From: Blastocatellia bacterium
GTDB taxonomy: Bacteria > Acidobacteriota > Blastocatellia > Pyrinomonadales > Pyrinomonadaceae
Assembly (NCBI GenBank): GCA_013697915.1
Contig: JACCVY010000050.1
Location: forward strand, 25,030-89,029
Reading direction: 5' to 3'
Length of the DNA: 64,000 nt
Part shown: positions 43,189-53,456 of the stretch, piece after piece
How the letters are laid out: the number at the start of each line of letters is the position of its first letter
How positions within the stretch are numbered: position 1 is the stretch's first letter
Translations under genes and position numbers: made by a program
The notes under the pieces: generated by a model
Told to the model about the DNA's origin: nothing
The model's input: the letters and a program-made list of their open reading frames with translations, nothing else
Databases searched by the model: none

Positions 43189-43336
43189 ACCAAGAGCGGG
43201 GGCAAGCCCGCCTTCCTAACTTCGAGCTGATCAGAGTGGAGGGGTGAGCGCCAACGGAAAGGCTTTCAAAGTGAAAGCAATCGCGCAAGTCCAGGAGGCT
43301 CGAGGTCTGTACAGGTGGGCTTGCCCCGCTCTTGGT
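43189..43336. repeat. 148-bp MITE-like element with 24-bp terminal inverted repeats
   Basis: Ends ACCAAGAGCGGGGGCAAGC at 43189 and its inverse up to 43336, with about 100 bp of unrelated centre and no gene. The core AGCGGGGGCAAGC also occurs at 62358-62372. Confidence 0.75.
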
Positions 43337-43351
43337 GTCGTCACAAAGAAG

Positions 43352-44098
43352 CTACGAGTAAATATTCATTGGTCTTGTCAGCAACGCTACCGGATCGTCT
43401 ACATTCAAAGCTTCGCGCACATAAAACGGTTCGCCGGCCGCAACGCCAATCAGCGAACCAAAATAGCGCATCCGCGACTCAATCTGATCGAGAAACGCAG
43501 GGTCACTGATGCGCGTCACCGGTTCCTGTGACTCCGCCCGGTAAAACTGCGACGCATGCGCGCGGATAGCGGCCATCTTTTCTTCGACAAATTCCGAGAC
43601 GTCAACAATAAACGACGGCACCACGTGACGCGAAAAAACGGAATGCATCAGCGCCGGCATGCGCACCGCTTTCTGTTCTCCCTCTTCGTCGTAGCGCGCC
43701 ATCGTGGCCAGCCGCGCAGCTTCGCGCACAATGTGACAGGTGTTGGCATGGTCGGGATGCGGATCGTCCCAATGTGTCGTGAGCAAAACTTTTGGCGCGT
43801 GTGCACGCAGCACCCGCACCACCGCCGTGCGCGCTGCTTCGGTGGGCCAGATGTGGCCGTCGGGTTGGCCCAGGTTGAGGCGCGTGTCCAACTTCAGGAT
43901 GCCTGCCGCATCGGCTGCCTCTTGCTCGCGCGTTTCTGGAGTACCACGCGTGCCCATCTCGCCGCGCGTCATGTCCAGCACGCCCGTCCGGTATCCCTGC
44001 GACTTTAATTTGAGCAGCGTCCCAGCGACGGAAAGCTCCGCATCATCCGGGTGCGAGAAAACGGCGAGCACGTCAAGTTCGGTTTGCGAATCGCTCAT
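43352..44098 (-). CDS. bshB1: bacillithiol biosynthesis deacetylase
   Basis: Removes the acetyl group from GlcNAc-malate. A 248-residue LmbE-like zinc deacetylase: FSHPDDAELS (zinc His and Asp-Asp), HWDDPHPDHANTC (further ligand), and RGEMGTRGTPETREQEA, typical of BshB1. It stands near bshA, and together they show that the cell makes bacillithiol. Confidence 0.93.
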   Translation of the reverse strand: MSDSQTELDVLAVFSHPDDAELSVAGTLLKLKSQGYRTGVLDMTRGEMGTRGTPETREQEAADAAGILKLDTRLNLGQPDGHIWPTEAARTAVVRVLRAHAPKVLLTTHWDDPHPDHANTCHIVREAARLATMARYDEEGEQKAVRMPALMHSVFSRHVVPSFIVDVSEFVEEKMAAIRAHASQFYRAESQEPVTRISDPAFLDQIESRMRYFGSLIGVAAGEPFYVREALNVDDPVALLTRPMNIYS

Positions 44099-44151
44099 AT
44101 CGTTGAGGTTTAACTAAAGCTGCGCTTGCGGTCAAGTCTTTGCGAGTCGTC

Positions 44152-44235
44152 GTAAAGCTAACTGTTATCTGCTGTCGTGCGAGTCCACTCAACTTGAATG
44201 GCTGGGCACCCACGCAAACTAACAGTTTGCTTTAC
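44152..44235. repeat. GCAAACT paired-palindrome element, copy 5
   Basis: Left arm degenerate (GCTAACTGTTATCTGC); right arm perfect. 84 bp, upstream of bshB1. Confidence 0.8.
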
Positions 44236-44345
44236 TCAATACGTAAAACATCTCAGGCGTCCGCAGTATGCTAGAATTCGGCCCACGAATTTCTTCTGCG
44301 GCTGATCAGACAAGTAATCCAAAAAATCGTAGCGAGGATGCCCAC

Positions 44346-44498
44346 ATGAGATGTCCTGTTTGCAGCAGATACACGGGCTGGATGCGGACGCGCTGTCCGG
44401 CTTGTAGGACCAAGCTCATTCAGTGGTACATCATCGCGGGCATTCTAATTCTGATGGCCTGCTATGGCGGGTTTGTTATCCTCGACAATTTTGGCTAG
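44346..44498 (+). CDS. small zinc-ribbon membrane protein
   Basis: A 50-residue protein: MRCPVCSRYTGWMRTRCPAC gives two CxxC pairs of a zinc ribbon, then one membrane helix (YIIAGILILMACYGGFVIL). ATG 44346 is chosen over an upstream frame start at 44268. Function unknown. Confidence 0.65.
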   Translation: MRCPVCSRYTGWMRTRCPACRTKLIQWYIIAGILILMACYGGFVILDNFG

Positions 44499-44513
44499 CT
44501 GGCCGCGCAGATT

Positions 44514-44981
44514 TCACCTGACGCCCCATTCCCAAATTCCATACTGAATCTTCTTGTCCAGCGGCGTACCCGCTTGTTTTAACGAGAGCGCTATTTGTCC
44601 GCGATGGTGTGATTCATGCGAGATTAGGTAACCCAGAAAAGCGGCAGCGTGCGGTTTGAATCCTTTAACCTTGCCGTCTTTGGCCAAACTCTGCTCCAGC
44701 AGAGATGTAATCGCCAAGCTTGAATCCGACAGCGACTTTCGCAACTGCTTCTTATCCAGCGCGTTCTCTTTCTCGAGTTTAGTCAAACCCTTTAGCAACT
44801 CCGGCGCGGCGGCTTTGAGCCACATTAGTCTCACGTTGTGAATGTGAGCAAACTGCTCGCCGACGTTTCGTCCTCTTGAAGCGGACAGGCTGCGTAACGA
44901 AGCAGGCTCGATCGCATCAAGCAGATAAAGATTGATGCGATTGTGAATGTCCCAGGTTTCGAGAAACTGTTTGTCGTCCAT
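44514..44981 (-). CDS. DinB/YfiT-family metalloprotein
   Basis: A 155-residue four-helix bundle of the DinB superfamily. Metal-site His are seen in FAHIHNVRL and SHESHHRGQI. Some members are bacillithiol S-transferases, and the nearby bshB1/bshA make that an attractive but unproven role. Confidence 0.8.
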   Translation of the reverse strand: MDDKQFLETWDIHNRINLYLLDAIEPASLRSLSASRGRNVGEQFAHIHNVRLMWLKAAAPELLKGLTKLEKENALDKKQLRKSLSDSSLAITSLLEQSLAKDGKVKGFKPHAAAFLGYLISHESHHRGQIALSLKQAGTPLDKKIQYGIWEWGVR

Positions 44982-44995
44982 GATCTGCTCTCTTT

Positions 44996-45095
44996 GTAAC
45001 GCAAACTGTTAGTATGCGGTGTCACGTAGACACGAAAAGAATGCTGAATTTTAGGTGAATGGTTGCGACCCAACGCAAACTAACAGATTGCTTAA
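44996..45095. repeat. GCAAACT paired-palindrome element, copy 6
   Basis: GCAAACTGTTAGTATGC and GCAAACTAACAGATTGC, each one mismatch from the family and mismatched at corresponding places, so the pair still folds onto itself. It lies just upstream of the DinB gene. Confidence 0.85.
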
Positions 45096-45101
45096 CAAAA
45101 G

Positions 45102-45145
45102 GTGAAGGCGGTGAGTTTCGCCCCACGTACTCACCGCCTTCTCGC
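45102..45145 (-). terminator. terminator of the efflux operon
   Basis: GAAGGCGGTGAGT and ACTCACCGCCTTC form a long stem, followed on the minus strand by ACCTTTTGTT. It is 35 bases past the TolC-like stop. Confidence 0.7.
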
Positions 45146-45179
45146 GTGCGGTGCTACCGGTTTTCGGGAGACCCCTAAA

Positions 45180-46967
45180 TCAGCGCACACGCACCACGAT
45201 GCTGTTAGTTGTTAATGCATTCCCGGTCGCACGCTGCAGGTCCGCAATTGCTTTGTTGAGATCGGTCTGCGCGCGCAGCTCGTTGCCGCGCGCGGTAGTC
45301 AATGCCGTTTGCCGCTCCAACACAAGAAACACTGTCGATTGTCCCGCATCGAGTTTTCTTTGCTCGCTCTGGTATTGCTGCTCGCTCGCCTGACGTTGAA
45401 TCCCCGCCGAATGCAGCCGCGCTTCCGCACTGCGCACCAACTGCAAAGCGTTTCTTACTTCCACCTGAATCGATTGCTGTAGTTGTTCGCGTTGCGTAGC
45501 CAGTCGCTCGCCCTCAACCAGCGAACGGCCCAGTTGCGCCTGTGCCGTGCGATTTCTAAGCGGCAGGTTGATCTGAACGCCAACGCGATAATTGTTGAAA
45601 CGATTGGCCAGCAGGTTTTGCAACGATTCGTTGTAGCCGCCTAACAAATCCGGCGAGATCGTTTGTGCCGGAGGATCCGGCAAACGGTCAAAGCCGGAAT
45701 TCAATAGCAGTTTGTTGACTGCATCGCGCAGTTGAGTTGAAGACGCCGTTAAGGGATTTACGCCGCCACTTGTTGTACCCGCCAAACCGACCATGCCGTA
45801 AGTTCCGACTAGATCGATTTGCGACTTGGTTTGTTCACGAAAATATTTCTGATCAATCTGATTGATTTCCCGCGCCACCGTTGATTGTTGCAGCTCGGGG
45901 CGATTGTCCATCGCGGCTTTCATCGCGTCCGGCAGTGAAATCTCAGGCGTAACCAAATCGACCGAATCAGTCGGCACAATTGAAAGGTTCCAAAGGTCGG
46001 ATTGATGGTTCTCGGCAATCAGGTTCTTCAAATTGTTTTCGGCGCGCGAGACGTCCTCGAGCGAAGAAAAGAGCGTTTGTTCAAAGCCGGCCACCTGCGC
46101 TTCGGCCGCGACCACGTCAATGGGCGCAAGCGCGCCTTCGGCCACCAGGCGCTGGTTGTGCTCGAGCTGCGTGCGCGCGTCACGCACTGCCTCTCTTTGC
46201 ACCTGTAGATTCCGCAGAGCAAACACCAGATCCCAATAACCACGCTGCACGCTGGTTATTGTTTCGATTGCCCGCTGGCGAAACTGCGCGTCCGTCAGCG
46301 AAAGGTTTTTCTTCGCGATTTCAATTGACCGCCGGCTGGTGTCAAAACGCAAGCCCCGCAACAGCGGCTGGGTGTACGTGAACGTCAACGCCGTCGGATA
46401 CTGAGGATTCAACGCGGTAAACTGATTGTTGCTGGTCAACCTGACGGAAGAAAAATCGAGATGATAGTTGCCGCCAAAGGCCGGCGTCTGACCTTCCAGT
46501 CGCGCGGTTCCGGTGTAGTCGCTTTGCGTAACCGCGCCGTTGGAGCCACCACTGAGAAAACTGGAGATGGGACTCTTGCTGCGTTCGTAGTAAGCCGTCG
46601 AACTTAGACGCGGATCATAGATTCCCTGCGCCGACTTCAGATCGAACTCCGAAATCCTCACGTTCTGGCGCGCGACTTCGATGTCTTTGTTGTTTGCCAG
46701 CGCTAGTGCCAGAGCCTCGCGAAGTGAAAGCGGCCGCTGCCGATCCATATCCACGCCGACGCGGCTGAGCTCAGGCAAGGGTTTCGGGGCCGGGTGAAAG
46801 TCAGCGGCGACTGCCGGTACCTGCAATTCCTGCGGTGAAGGCGCGGATGACGGCGTTTGAGCTATGGCTGTTAGGGAGCAACACCAAAATGAAATAGCCA
46901 GGACCGCAGCTTTGCCGCTGCGCCTTGCGAAAAACCGCAAATCAAAAATTTTTTCAAATTCAACCAT
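45180..46967 (-). CDS. TolC-family outer membrane efflux protein
   Basis: A protein of about 595 residues with a signal peptide (KAAVLAISFWCCSLTAIA) and two OEP repeats: the first with LALANNKDIEVARQNVRISE, the second with RNRTAQAQLGRSLVEGERLA. Long coiled-coil helices are typical of the periplasmic tunnel. ATG 46967 is preferred to GTG 46976. Last gene of a tetR-adaptor-RND-tolC operon, 27 bases after the pump gene. Confidence 0.9.
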   Translation of the reverse strand: MVEFEKIFDLRFFARRSGKAAVLAISFWCCSLTAIAQTPSSAPSPQELQVPAVAADFHPAPKPLPELSRVGVDMDRQRPLSLREALALALANNKDIEVARQNVRISEFDLKSAQGIYDPRLSSTAYYERSKSPISSFLSGGSNGAVTQSDYTGTARLEGQTPAFGGNYHLDFSSVRLTSNNQFTALNPQYPTALTFTYTQPLLRGLRFDTSRRSIEIAKKNLSLTDAQFRQRAIETITSVQRGYWDLVFALRNLQVQREAVRDARTQLEHNQRLVAEGALAPIDVVAAEAQVAGFEQTLFSSLEDVSRAENNLKNLIAENHQSDLWNLSIVPTDSVDLVTPEISLPDAMKAAMDNRPELQQSTVAREINQIDQKYFREQTKSQIDLVGTYGMVGLAGTTSGGVNPLTASSTQLRDAVNKLLLNSGFDRLPDPPAQTISPDLLGGYNESLQNLLANRFNNYRVGVQINLPLRNRTAQAQLGRSLVEGERLATQREQLQQSIQVEVRNALQLVRSAEARLHSAGIQRQASEQQYQSEQRKLDAGQSTVFLVLERQTALTTARGNELRAQTDLNKAIADLQRATGNALTTNSIVVRVR

Positions 46968-46994
46968 CGTTCTCACTCAAACTAAAACGCCTGC

Positions 46995-49900
46995 TCAATG
47001 TCTCGATACCAAGCCCAATAGCGATGCAGTCGCACTCGCCGCTCGACGCCGCACTCGCCCAAACACTCTAGTAAAGCTTGCGCCAATCAGTCCCCATACT
47101 TTGCTTCGGCCGAAATCATCAAACAGCGAATAGAAAACCGGCACTGCCAATAACGTCAGCAACAAACAGAGCGACTGCCCGCCGACAACCAGCACGCCAA
47201 TCGAACGATTCGTGCCCGAACCCGGTCCACTCGAGATCGTCAGCGGCAACATGCCGGCGACCAGCGCGATCGTAGTCATCAGAATTGGACGTAAACGATC
47301 GCGGTTCGCGCGAATGATCGCCTCGAGTCGTTCCATGCCTCGCGCTCGCAACTGGTTTGTATGGTCGATCTGCAGAATCGCGTTTTTCTTAACTACGCCA
47401 AAAAGAAGCAGCAGGCCAAGGCCGGAAAAAATGTTTACCGTCTGCCCCGTTATCAAAAGCGAAACGATGCCGAAAGGTATGGCCAGCGGCAATGTCAGAA
47501 GAATCGTGATCGGATGAATGAACGATTCAAACTGCGCGGCCAACACCATGTACATAAAAACAAACGAGAGCACGAACGCCAGCATGAAGTAGTAACCAGC
47601 ACGTCCAAGTTCTTTCGAGCGTCCTGCCAGACCCGTCGAATAAGCCGGGTCAATGTTTATTTCCTTCGCAAACTGATTCAGCTTGGTGATCACAGCCGCC
47701 TGCGACCCGCCCGGTTTCACATTTGCCATCAGCGTCACCTGGCGCTGCCGATTGAGACGATCGATTGCCGAAGGCCCGGTGCCTTCTTCCACTTTCACCA
47801 GATTGTCCACGCTGACCCAACCAATTTTCGACGAAGAAACAATCATGCGATTGAGACCCTCGACGCTCGACCGATATTGCCCGACGGCCCGCACGCGAAC
47901 GTTGTATTGATCAGTGCCGGCGTTAAAGGTTGAAACTTTTTGCCCGGCAACCAGCGTGTTCAAAGCCTGCGCAATGTCAGCAACGCGCACGCCCAGATCC
48001 GCGGCGCGCGCGCGATCGATAACCACGCGCAACTCCGGCTTACCGGTGATCAGCGTCGAGTCGACGTCAACCACGTCGGGAATCGTTTTCATTTTTGCCT
48101 GCATTGCTTCGGAATACTTCGTAAGCTTGTAGAGATCCGGCCCGCCGATGACGTATTGAACGTCGGCGTTGCGAAAGCCGCCGCCGGATATGGCTGCAAC
48201 CTGTTGCACGCTGGTGCGCAGTTGGCCGGGGTATTCCTTCAAATACTTCGCCAGGATTTCAGAACGAGTGCGCAACATCAGATCGGCCTGCGATGCGCTG
48301 CGCTGTTCAATTGGCTGAAGTTTCACGTAAATCGAAGCGACGTTTACCTGCTCTTGTTGCCCAGCGCCAATCGTCGTTAGCGTGTCCGTCACACCCGGCA
48401 ACTTGCGCATATCAGCGGCAATTCGTTCGGCCAGCGACGAGGTCGCCGCCAGCGTGTAGCCTTCAGGCGCGCGCACGTTGAGTTCAAACTGCGACTGATC
48501 ATCGACCGGCAGAAAGTTTTTGCCGACAAACATAAACAGCGGCACGATGCTGACGATGACGATCGCGCAGGCAACCACAATGACCCAGCGATGCGCCATG
48601 GACCAGGTCAACATCCGTTTGTACGCGCTATCAATCGGCCGGTAGAAGCGCGATTCTTTCGAGCCGTGGTCGGCAGGCTCGGTACGCTTTTCAAAAGCGC
48701 CTTCCTCTTTATCGTTGCTGCGCTTGATCAAGCGGGCCGCGAGCATCGGAGTTAAGGTGAACGAGACAAGCAACGAAACTGCAATCGCGAACGAAGACGT
48801 CAAACCAAATGACGACATGAAGCGACCGACAATGCCGCCCATAAAGCCGACGGGCAGAAACACCGCCAGCAACGAAAGCGTAGTGGCAGTTACCGCCATG
48901 CCGATTTCTTTCGTGCCGTCAATCGCTGCCTGAAAGGGCGGAATGCCCTTCTCTTCAATGAAGCGGAAGATGTTTTCCAGAACAACGATCGCGTCGTCGA
49001 TCACGATACCAACCATCAGCGTCAGCGCCAGCATGGTGATTTGATTGAGCGTGAAGCCCATCGCCGCCATCAGGCCAAACGTCGCAATCAACGAAGTCGG
49101 AATAGCCAGCGCGGCAATAATCGTCGAGCGAAAACTCCAAAGGAAAAGAAATACAACGATGGCCGCCAGGATGCTGCCTTCAATTAAGTGCGTCTGAATC
49201 GCTTCGATCGAGGCCTTGATAAAGATCGATTGGTCGCCAACTATTTTTGTCTGGAAGCCGGGCGGCAACGTCTTTTGCACTTCCTGCAAACGTGCCTTCA
49301 CCGCATCTGCAACCGCAACCGCGTTCTGCCCTGACTGTTTGGCAACGACCAAAGTCACCGCCGGCTGGCCGTTTAGCCGTGCCTCGGTTCGCGCTTCTTC
49401 GGCGCCGTCCTCAGCGTAACCAACGTCACTGAGCTTTACGGAATAAACTCCGCGGCTGCCCACCACAAGATTATTAAAATCAGCCGGGTTAACGATGCGG
49501 CCCATGGTGCGGACCGTCAGCTCGCGCGTGCCTTCATCGATGCGTCCGCCGGGCACTTCCAAATTTTGCGCGCGCACCGCGTCCGCAACCTGGGCGACCG
49601 TCACGTTGAACGCGCGCAGCTTGTCCGGATCAACCCAAATCTCAATCTCGCGCGTACGTCCGCCGATAATCTGCACATCGCCCACGCCATTTATCGATTC
49701 GATTTGTTGCTTGATTCTCTTATCCGCGATGTCGGTAACTTCGCGCGGCGAGCGCGGCGCCGACACAGCAATGCGCACCACCGGCGCGGCGTCGGTATCG
49801 AGCTTCTGAACAATTGGCTGTTCGGCAGTTACCGGCAGATCGCCAATGATCAGATCAATCTTGTTGCGGACTTCCTGCGCGGCGATATCCGGATTTTTTT

Positions 49901-50195
49901 CCAGTAGGAAGGTGATGAAGACTTGCGATACACCTTCGACTGAGGTGGAACGCAGTTCGTCAATGCCACTGACGGTGTTGACTGCACCCTCAATCTTGTC
50001 GGTGATCTCGGTTTCGATTTCCTGCGGCGAGGCGCCGGGATTGACTACGGTTACCGTGATGGTCGGTAGATCGATCTTCGGAAACAGATCGACGCCCAGC
50101 GATTTATAGGAAAAAAGTCCAACGACGGTCAGACTCAGGATGAGCATCGTCGCGAAGACGGGACGCCGGACACAAATTTCAGCTAACTTTTGCAT
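46995..50195 (-). CDS. RND-family (HAE1/AcrB-like) efflux pump
   Basis: A 1066-residue inner-membrane proton/drug antiporter. The first helix region ([20 protein letters not shown]), the proton-relay helix with [16 protein letters not shown] (two Asp) and the second-half partner [13 protein letters not shown] identify the HAE1 family. Between the halves are a Lys/Glu-rich loop and periplasmic domains. It works with the adaptor and TolC-like protein encoded on either side. Confidence 0.95.
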   Translation of the reverse strand: MQKLAEICVRRPVFATMLILSLTVVGLFSYKSLGVDLFPKIDLPTITVTVVNPGASPQEIETEITDKIEGAVNTVSGIDELRSTSVEGVSQVFITFLLEKNPDIAAQEVRNKIDLIIGDLPVTAEQPIVQKLDTDAAPVVRIAVSAPRSPREVTDIADKRIKQQIESINGVGDVQIIGGRTREIEIWVDPDKLRAFNVTVAQVADAVRAQNLEVPGGRIDEGTRELTVRTMGRIVNPADFNNLVVGSRGVYSVKLSDVGYAEDGAEEARTEARLNGQPAVTLVVAKQSGQNAVAVADAVKARLQEVQKTLPPGFQTKIVGDQSIFIKASIEAIQTHLIEGSILAAIVVFLFLWSFRSTIIAALAIPTSLIATFGLMAAMGFTLNQITMLALTLMVGIVIDDAIVVLENIFRFIEEKGIPPFQAAIDGTKEIGMAVTATTLSLLAVFLPVGFMGGIVGRFMSSFGLTSSFAIAVSLLVSFTLTPMLAARLIKRSNDKEEGAFEKRTEPADHGSKESRFYRPIDSAYKRMLTWSMAHRWVIVVACAIVIVSIVPLFMFVGKNFLPVDDQSQFELNVRAPEGYTLAATSSLAERIAADMRKLPGVTDTLTTIGAGQQEQVNVASIYVKLQPIEQRSASQADLMLRTRSEILAKYLKEYPGQLRTSVQQVAAISGGGFRNADVQYVIGGPDLYKLTKYSEAMQAKMKTIPDVVDVDSTLITGKPELRVVIDRARAADLGVRVADIAQALNTLVAGQKVSTFNAGTDQYNVRVRAVGQYRSSVEGLNRMIVSSSKIGWVSVDNLVKVEEGTGPSAIDRLNRQRQVTLMANVKPGGSQAAVITKLNQFAKEINIDPAYSTGLAGRSKELGRAGYYFMLAFVLSFVFMYMVLAAQFESFIHPITILLTLPLAIPFGIVSLLITGQTVNIFSGLGLLLLFGVVKKNAILQIDHTNQLRARGMERLEAIIRANRDRLRPILMTTIALVAGMLPLTISSGPGSGTNRSIGVLVVGGQSLCLLLTLLAVPVFYSLFDDFGRSKVWGLIGASFTRVFGRVRRRAASATASLLGLVSRH

Positions 50196-50206
50196 CGTTC
50201 AGAAGT

Positions 50207-50287
50207 TTCAGATTTCAGGTTTCAAGTTTCAAGTTTCAGAGGGACACGTTTGTGCCTTGAAACTTAAAACTTGAAACTTGAAACTTT
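50207..50287. repeat. inverted heptamer arrays (TTTCAAG type)
   Basis: GTTTCAGATTTCAGG then TTTCAAG units, a short centre with GGGACAC, and inverse CTTGAAA/CTTAAAA units. It sits between adaptor and pump genes inside one operon, so it would be transcribed as a hairpin. Confidence 0.85.
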
Positions 50288-51609
50288 TATTGCCTTACAG
50301 CCATTCCATCTGCTAATTGCTCAACGTTGCTGGTCGCGACCTGCTCATCGCCGGCGATGCCGTTCTTGATCTGCACCAGATCGCCTTCGGTTTGTCCGAG
50401 TTGGACCACACGCTCCTGCGCATGGCCGTCTTTGATTACGAATACCCGGCTAACGCCTGACTCGGTACGAACTGCACGAGCGGGAACCAGCACGGCCGGC
50501 TGCGCGCGCGATTGCAGAATCCTCACGGTGGCAAATTGTCCTGGCTTTAACGCGCCGCTGCCATTCTCAACTTCCGCTTCCACGGTCAGCGTGCGGGAAG
50601 CTGGAGTAACATTTGGTGAAACGCGCGCAATGCGACCGCTAAAATTCTTGTCGGGCCAGGCACTCGTGGTGACTGAAACCGACTGGCCCACGCTGATGGC
50701 CGGAATCGCCTGCTCAGGAATATCGATGCGCACACGCAAAGGGTTGATGCGTACGATCGTTGCGACTTTCGTCGTAGGCGAAACGTATTCACCGAGATCC
50801 GCGTTGCGCTCGGAAACAAAACCATCGATAGGCGAAAACACAAGCGCATAAGATAGATTTCTGCGCGCGAGATTCAGTTGACTTTCCGCGTTAGCAACAT
50901 TCGCGCGCGCCGTCATCACCGCTGCATAGTTTTGCCGAGCAAGCGACAGCGCTGACTCGTAAACTTCGCGCAACTGATCGCGCTGCGCTTTCTGCTGGTC
51001 ATACTGCGACCGCGAGACATCGCCCGATTCAATTAGCTTTTCCGAGCGCCGCAAATTCTTTTCCGCCAGATCACGCATAACTTTTGCGTTAACAACTTCG
51101 GGGATTTTGTTCAGATCAAATGCCTGGCCCGGACGAACTCCCACCTTCTCTTCAGCCTGACGCAAAGAAGCTTTCATTTGATCAACCTGCGCCTGTTGTT
51201 GTTGGACGCGCAGTTTCGCATCCACATCGTCAAGCCGAACAATCATCTGGCCCCGTTTGACGTAGCTACCCAAATCCACGCCGATCGCCACCACCTTCCC
51301 CGCCATCGACGGCGCCACGTCCGTCTGCTCATCGCCCGTCAAACTTCCATTGGCTTCAAAATATTGCGGCAGCTCGCGAACGATCGCCGGCGCCGTAGTC
51401 ACATCGACCGCGGCCGGCTGTGCGGCATTCGCTTGCTCTTGTCTGACATTTGCTTTTGAGCCGCCGCAGGCGGTGGCGAACAGCAGCGCCAGTGCCATTA
51501 GGGCGGACAGCAATAACAGTTGAATAATTTTAGGGGATAACACCGATCTACTTCTTCCTCGAAATATGATTTCCAGAAAATTCTTGTTCATACTCTTCAG
51601 GGAGTTCAC
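50287..51609 (-). CDS. RND efflux periplasmic adaptor (membrane fusion) lipoprotein
   Basis: A 440-residue protein. The N-terminal helix ends in LLFATACGG, a lipobox-like site, so it is likely lipid-anchored. It has a biotinyl-lipoyl-like hairpin (MVGKV-type region around VAIGVDLGSYVKRGQ), a long coiled coil and a beta-barrel domain, the usual MFP layout. GTG 51609 overlaps the tetR stop (GTGA), with AAGG upstream; ATG 51591 is an alternative start. Confidence 0.9.
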   Translation of the reverse strand: MNSLKSMNKNFLEIIFRGRSRSVLSPKIIQLLLLSALMALALLFATACGGSKANVRQEQANAAQPAAVDVTTAPAIVRELPQYFEANGSLTGDEQTDVAPSMAGKVVAIGVDLGSYVKRGQMIVRLDDVDAKLRVQQQQAQVDQMKASLRQAEEKVGVRPGQAFDLNKIPEVVNAKVMRDLAEKNLRRSEKLIESGDVSRSQYDQQKAQRDQLREVYESALSLARQNYAAVMTARANVANAESQLNLARRNLSYALVFSPIDGFVSERNADLGEYVSPTTKVATIVRINPLRVRIDIPEQAIPAISVGQSVSVTTSAWPDKNFSGRIARVSPNVTPASRTLTVEAEVENGSGALKPGQFATVRILQSRAQPAVLVPARAVRTESGVSRVFVIKDGHAQERVVQLGQTEGDLVQIKNGIAGDEQVATSNVEQLADGMAVRQ

Positions 51610-52271
51610 GCAGCCTTACTGCTGATCCCGTTCAGTAAAATGTCGGAAAATTGTTTTGCCGCTTCCTGATTGGAAATCTTCAGCAAACGACGCGATGGGT
51701 CCCAAAGATTGTTGTTCAACGAATGATGAATAATCATCCCAATGAAAGCGCGAACTACGATTGCCGGATCCATTGCGACCATTGCACCATCGCGCTGGCG
51801 CTCAGCGACGTAGTCGCCAAGCAGCTCATAAACTCGCCGCACAAACTTCTCAAAAAACATTTGCGCCAGCTCGTGTCCCTCAAGCGCCGCGTGCAACAGC
51901 AAACGTTGAAACTCGGGATCGCATTCGTGATGCTCGAGCGCGCCTAGCGCCAGTCGTTCAAATACCGCCCGGTCGTCTTTTTCCTGAAGCGCCTCTGCCA
52001 CCATCGCCTCAGGATCCATCGCATCGCCCGAACATGCTTTGTGATCGAGAATCGCTGAATAGAGTTCCTGCTTGTTGGCGAAGTGACGAAAAACCATTGC
52101 CTCGGAGACGCCGGCCGCTTGCGCAATTTCTTTGGTGGTGGTTCCGCCGAATCCCCGCTGGGAGAAAAGACTAACTGCCACACTAAGAATTTGCAGCCGG
52201 CGCTCTTCCGCAGACATTCGTGAGGCGTTGGGCGTCGGGACGCCTGTTTTTATTGTTGTTTGCTGACTCAA
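51606..52271 (-). CDS. TetR/AcrR-family repressor of the efflux operon
   Basis: A 221-residue regulator: helix-turn-helix at about 37-66 (GGTTTKEIAQAAGVSEAMVFRHF) and an all-helical ligand domain. It is the first gene of the operon and overlaps the adaptor start by four bases. A 16-bp palindrome lies 28 bp upstream of its start, so autoregulation of the entire operon is likely. Confidence 0.9.
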   Translation of the reverse strand: MSQQTTIKTGVPTPNASRMSAEERRLQILSVAVSLFSQRGFGGTTTKEIAQAAGVSEAMVFRHFANKQELYSAILDHKACSGDAMDPEAMVAEALQEKDDRAVFERLALGALEHHECDPEFQRLLLHAALEGHELAQMFFEKFVRRVYELLGDYVAERQRDGAMVAMDPAIVVRAFIGMIIHHSLNNNLWDPSRRLLKISNQEAAKQFSDILLNGISSKAA

Positions 52272-52299
52272 ATGGATTTTCTGAAGTAACCTCGCGGCA

Positions 52300-52315
52300 A
52301 AGTAAGTACTTACTT
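52300..52315. promoter_or_regulatory. putative TetR operator
   Basis: AAGTAAGTACTTACTT is a perfect 16-bp palindrome located 29-44 bp before the tetR start, flanked by further ACTTACC. Size and place are those of a TetR-family operator. Confidence 0.7.
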
Positions 52316-52614
52316 ACCACTGCTCCCACCCGCGTGTCAAGGCGATTGGGAGAAAAAGATGCCTGCCCACTTTCACGGTGCGCTTGTATCGTTCCCGGCC
52401 CGCAGGCGTTGCAAACTTGTACCTTTTCACAACAAGAGCTCCGAGGAACTCTCGTTTCTTTCATTCAAAACGGCGCAACGAAGTGGGATTTGTAAGGTTC
52501 AACCACTCGGCACGTTGTTTGCTCGGTATTCGGTGATCAGTCATGATCTTCCCAAGCAGGATGCAATAAAATAGTCAGTACTTTTGCAGCAAATCAAGAA
52601 GGAGAATTGACAAC
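52316..52614. other. intergenic region between tetR and the YqjD-like gene
   Basis: No gene is convincing. AAGGAG at 52601-52606 is the ribosome site of the next gene, and TGCAATAAAAT around 52561 could be its -10 region. Confidence 0.35.
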
Positions 52615-52962
52615 ATGTCCCAGAACACATCAAGCACAAATTTCCCTGGAACAAGCGGAACTACCGGCACGGGCACGGGCTCAACCAGTGGCACAAGCAC
52701 CGGCGCTGCGACTGCCACCGGTTTGGCGCAAACCGCGCAGGAGTATGGTGAGAAAATTTCCGATGCCGCGAGCCAGGCAAAAGACTACGTGAGCGACAAA
52801 GTGTCGCTCGTTGGTGACAAACTAAAAGATCTTCAGAACGCGGACCTTGGCGAGATTGCCGAGAACGCAAAAGACTACGCGCGAAAAAATCCAGGTCAGG
52901 CAATTCTGATCTCGGCGGCGGCAGGTTTATTGGTCGGTTTGATTATTCGCGGCCGGCGCTAA
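52615..52962 (+). CDS. YqjD/ElaB-like (DUF883-type) small membrane-anchored protein
   Basis: A 115-residue protein: a Thr/Gly/Ser-rich start (residues 1-37), a helical amphipathic middle (AQEYGEKISDAASQAKDYV), the block ENAKDYARKNPGQAILISA and a C-terminal membrane helix ending RGRR. The NPGQA...GLLVG...R end is the DUF883 signature. E. coli YqjD anchors ribosomes to the membrane in stationary phase. First of a three-gene operon. Confidence 0.78.
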   Translation: MSQNTSSTNFPGTSGTTGTGTGSTSGTSTGAATATGLAQTAQEYGEKISDAASQAKDYVSDKVSLVGDKLKDLQNADLGEIAENAKDYARKNPGQAILISAAAGLLVGLIIRGRR

Positions 52963-53003
52963 TCTTTGCCGAAATAGCGCACGTTAGATAAGGAGACACT
53001 CCA

Positions 53004-53456
53004 ATGGCAGCTTCAGCTACAGGTGCGACATCGGCAGCGATGCCGCCACGAACCGAAAACGATAATCTGCCTTCCCTTTTTAGCCGGTTAGGCGATGACG
53101 TGATGCAACTCTTCGATACCAAGATGAGTTTGCTCAAAGTCGAATTGAAGGAAGAGGCGAATACCTATGCTCGCGGCGGCGCGATGATCGCGGTGGGCGG
53201 TGTCATCGCGGCCATTGGCTTTGCGCTGTTGAACGTAGCGCTCGCGTTTGGCATATCCGCGCTGATTGCAAACATGGATATCAGCCAGCCCGCCAAGTAT
53301 GCCATCGGTTTTGTCGCAGCCGGTGTGCTCTACCTGATAGTGGGCGGAATAATCGTCACCACCATGAAAAACCGTCTCGCCAAGCAGAGCCTTGTGCCCG
53401 ACCGAACAGTCGAAGAACTAAGAAAGGACAAGCAATGGCTGAAGAACGAAATTTAG
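53004..53456 (+). CDS. YqjE/holin-superfamily III-like membrane protein
   Basis: A 150-residue protein with two or three membrane helices (MIAVGGVIAAIGFALLNVAL and a second pair), preceded by SLFSRLGDDVMQLFDTKMSL, the amphipathic block of the Holin-X (PF07332) family. Despite the name this family is usually a chromosomal stress-linked envelope protein. It overlaps the next gene by 22 bases. Confidence 0.8.
   Translation: MAASATGATSAAMPPRTENDNLPSLFSRLGDDVMQLFDTKMSLLKVELKEEANTYARGGAMIAVGGVIAAIGFALLNVALAFGISALIANMDISQPAKYAIGFVAAGVLYLIVGGIIVTTMKNRLAKQSLVPDRTVEELRKDKQWLKNEI

Noticed and set aside
53004..53456. Prophage holin
   Set aside because: The gene lies in a YqjD/YqjE-like chromosomal operon with no phage genes nearby; the holin name is only a family label.
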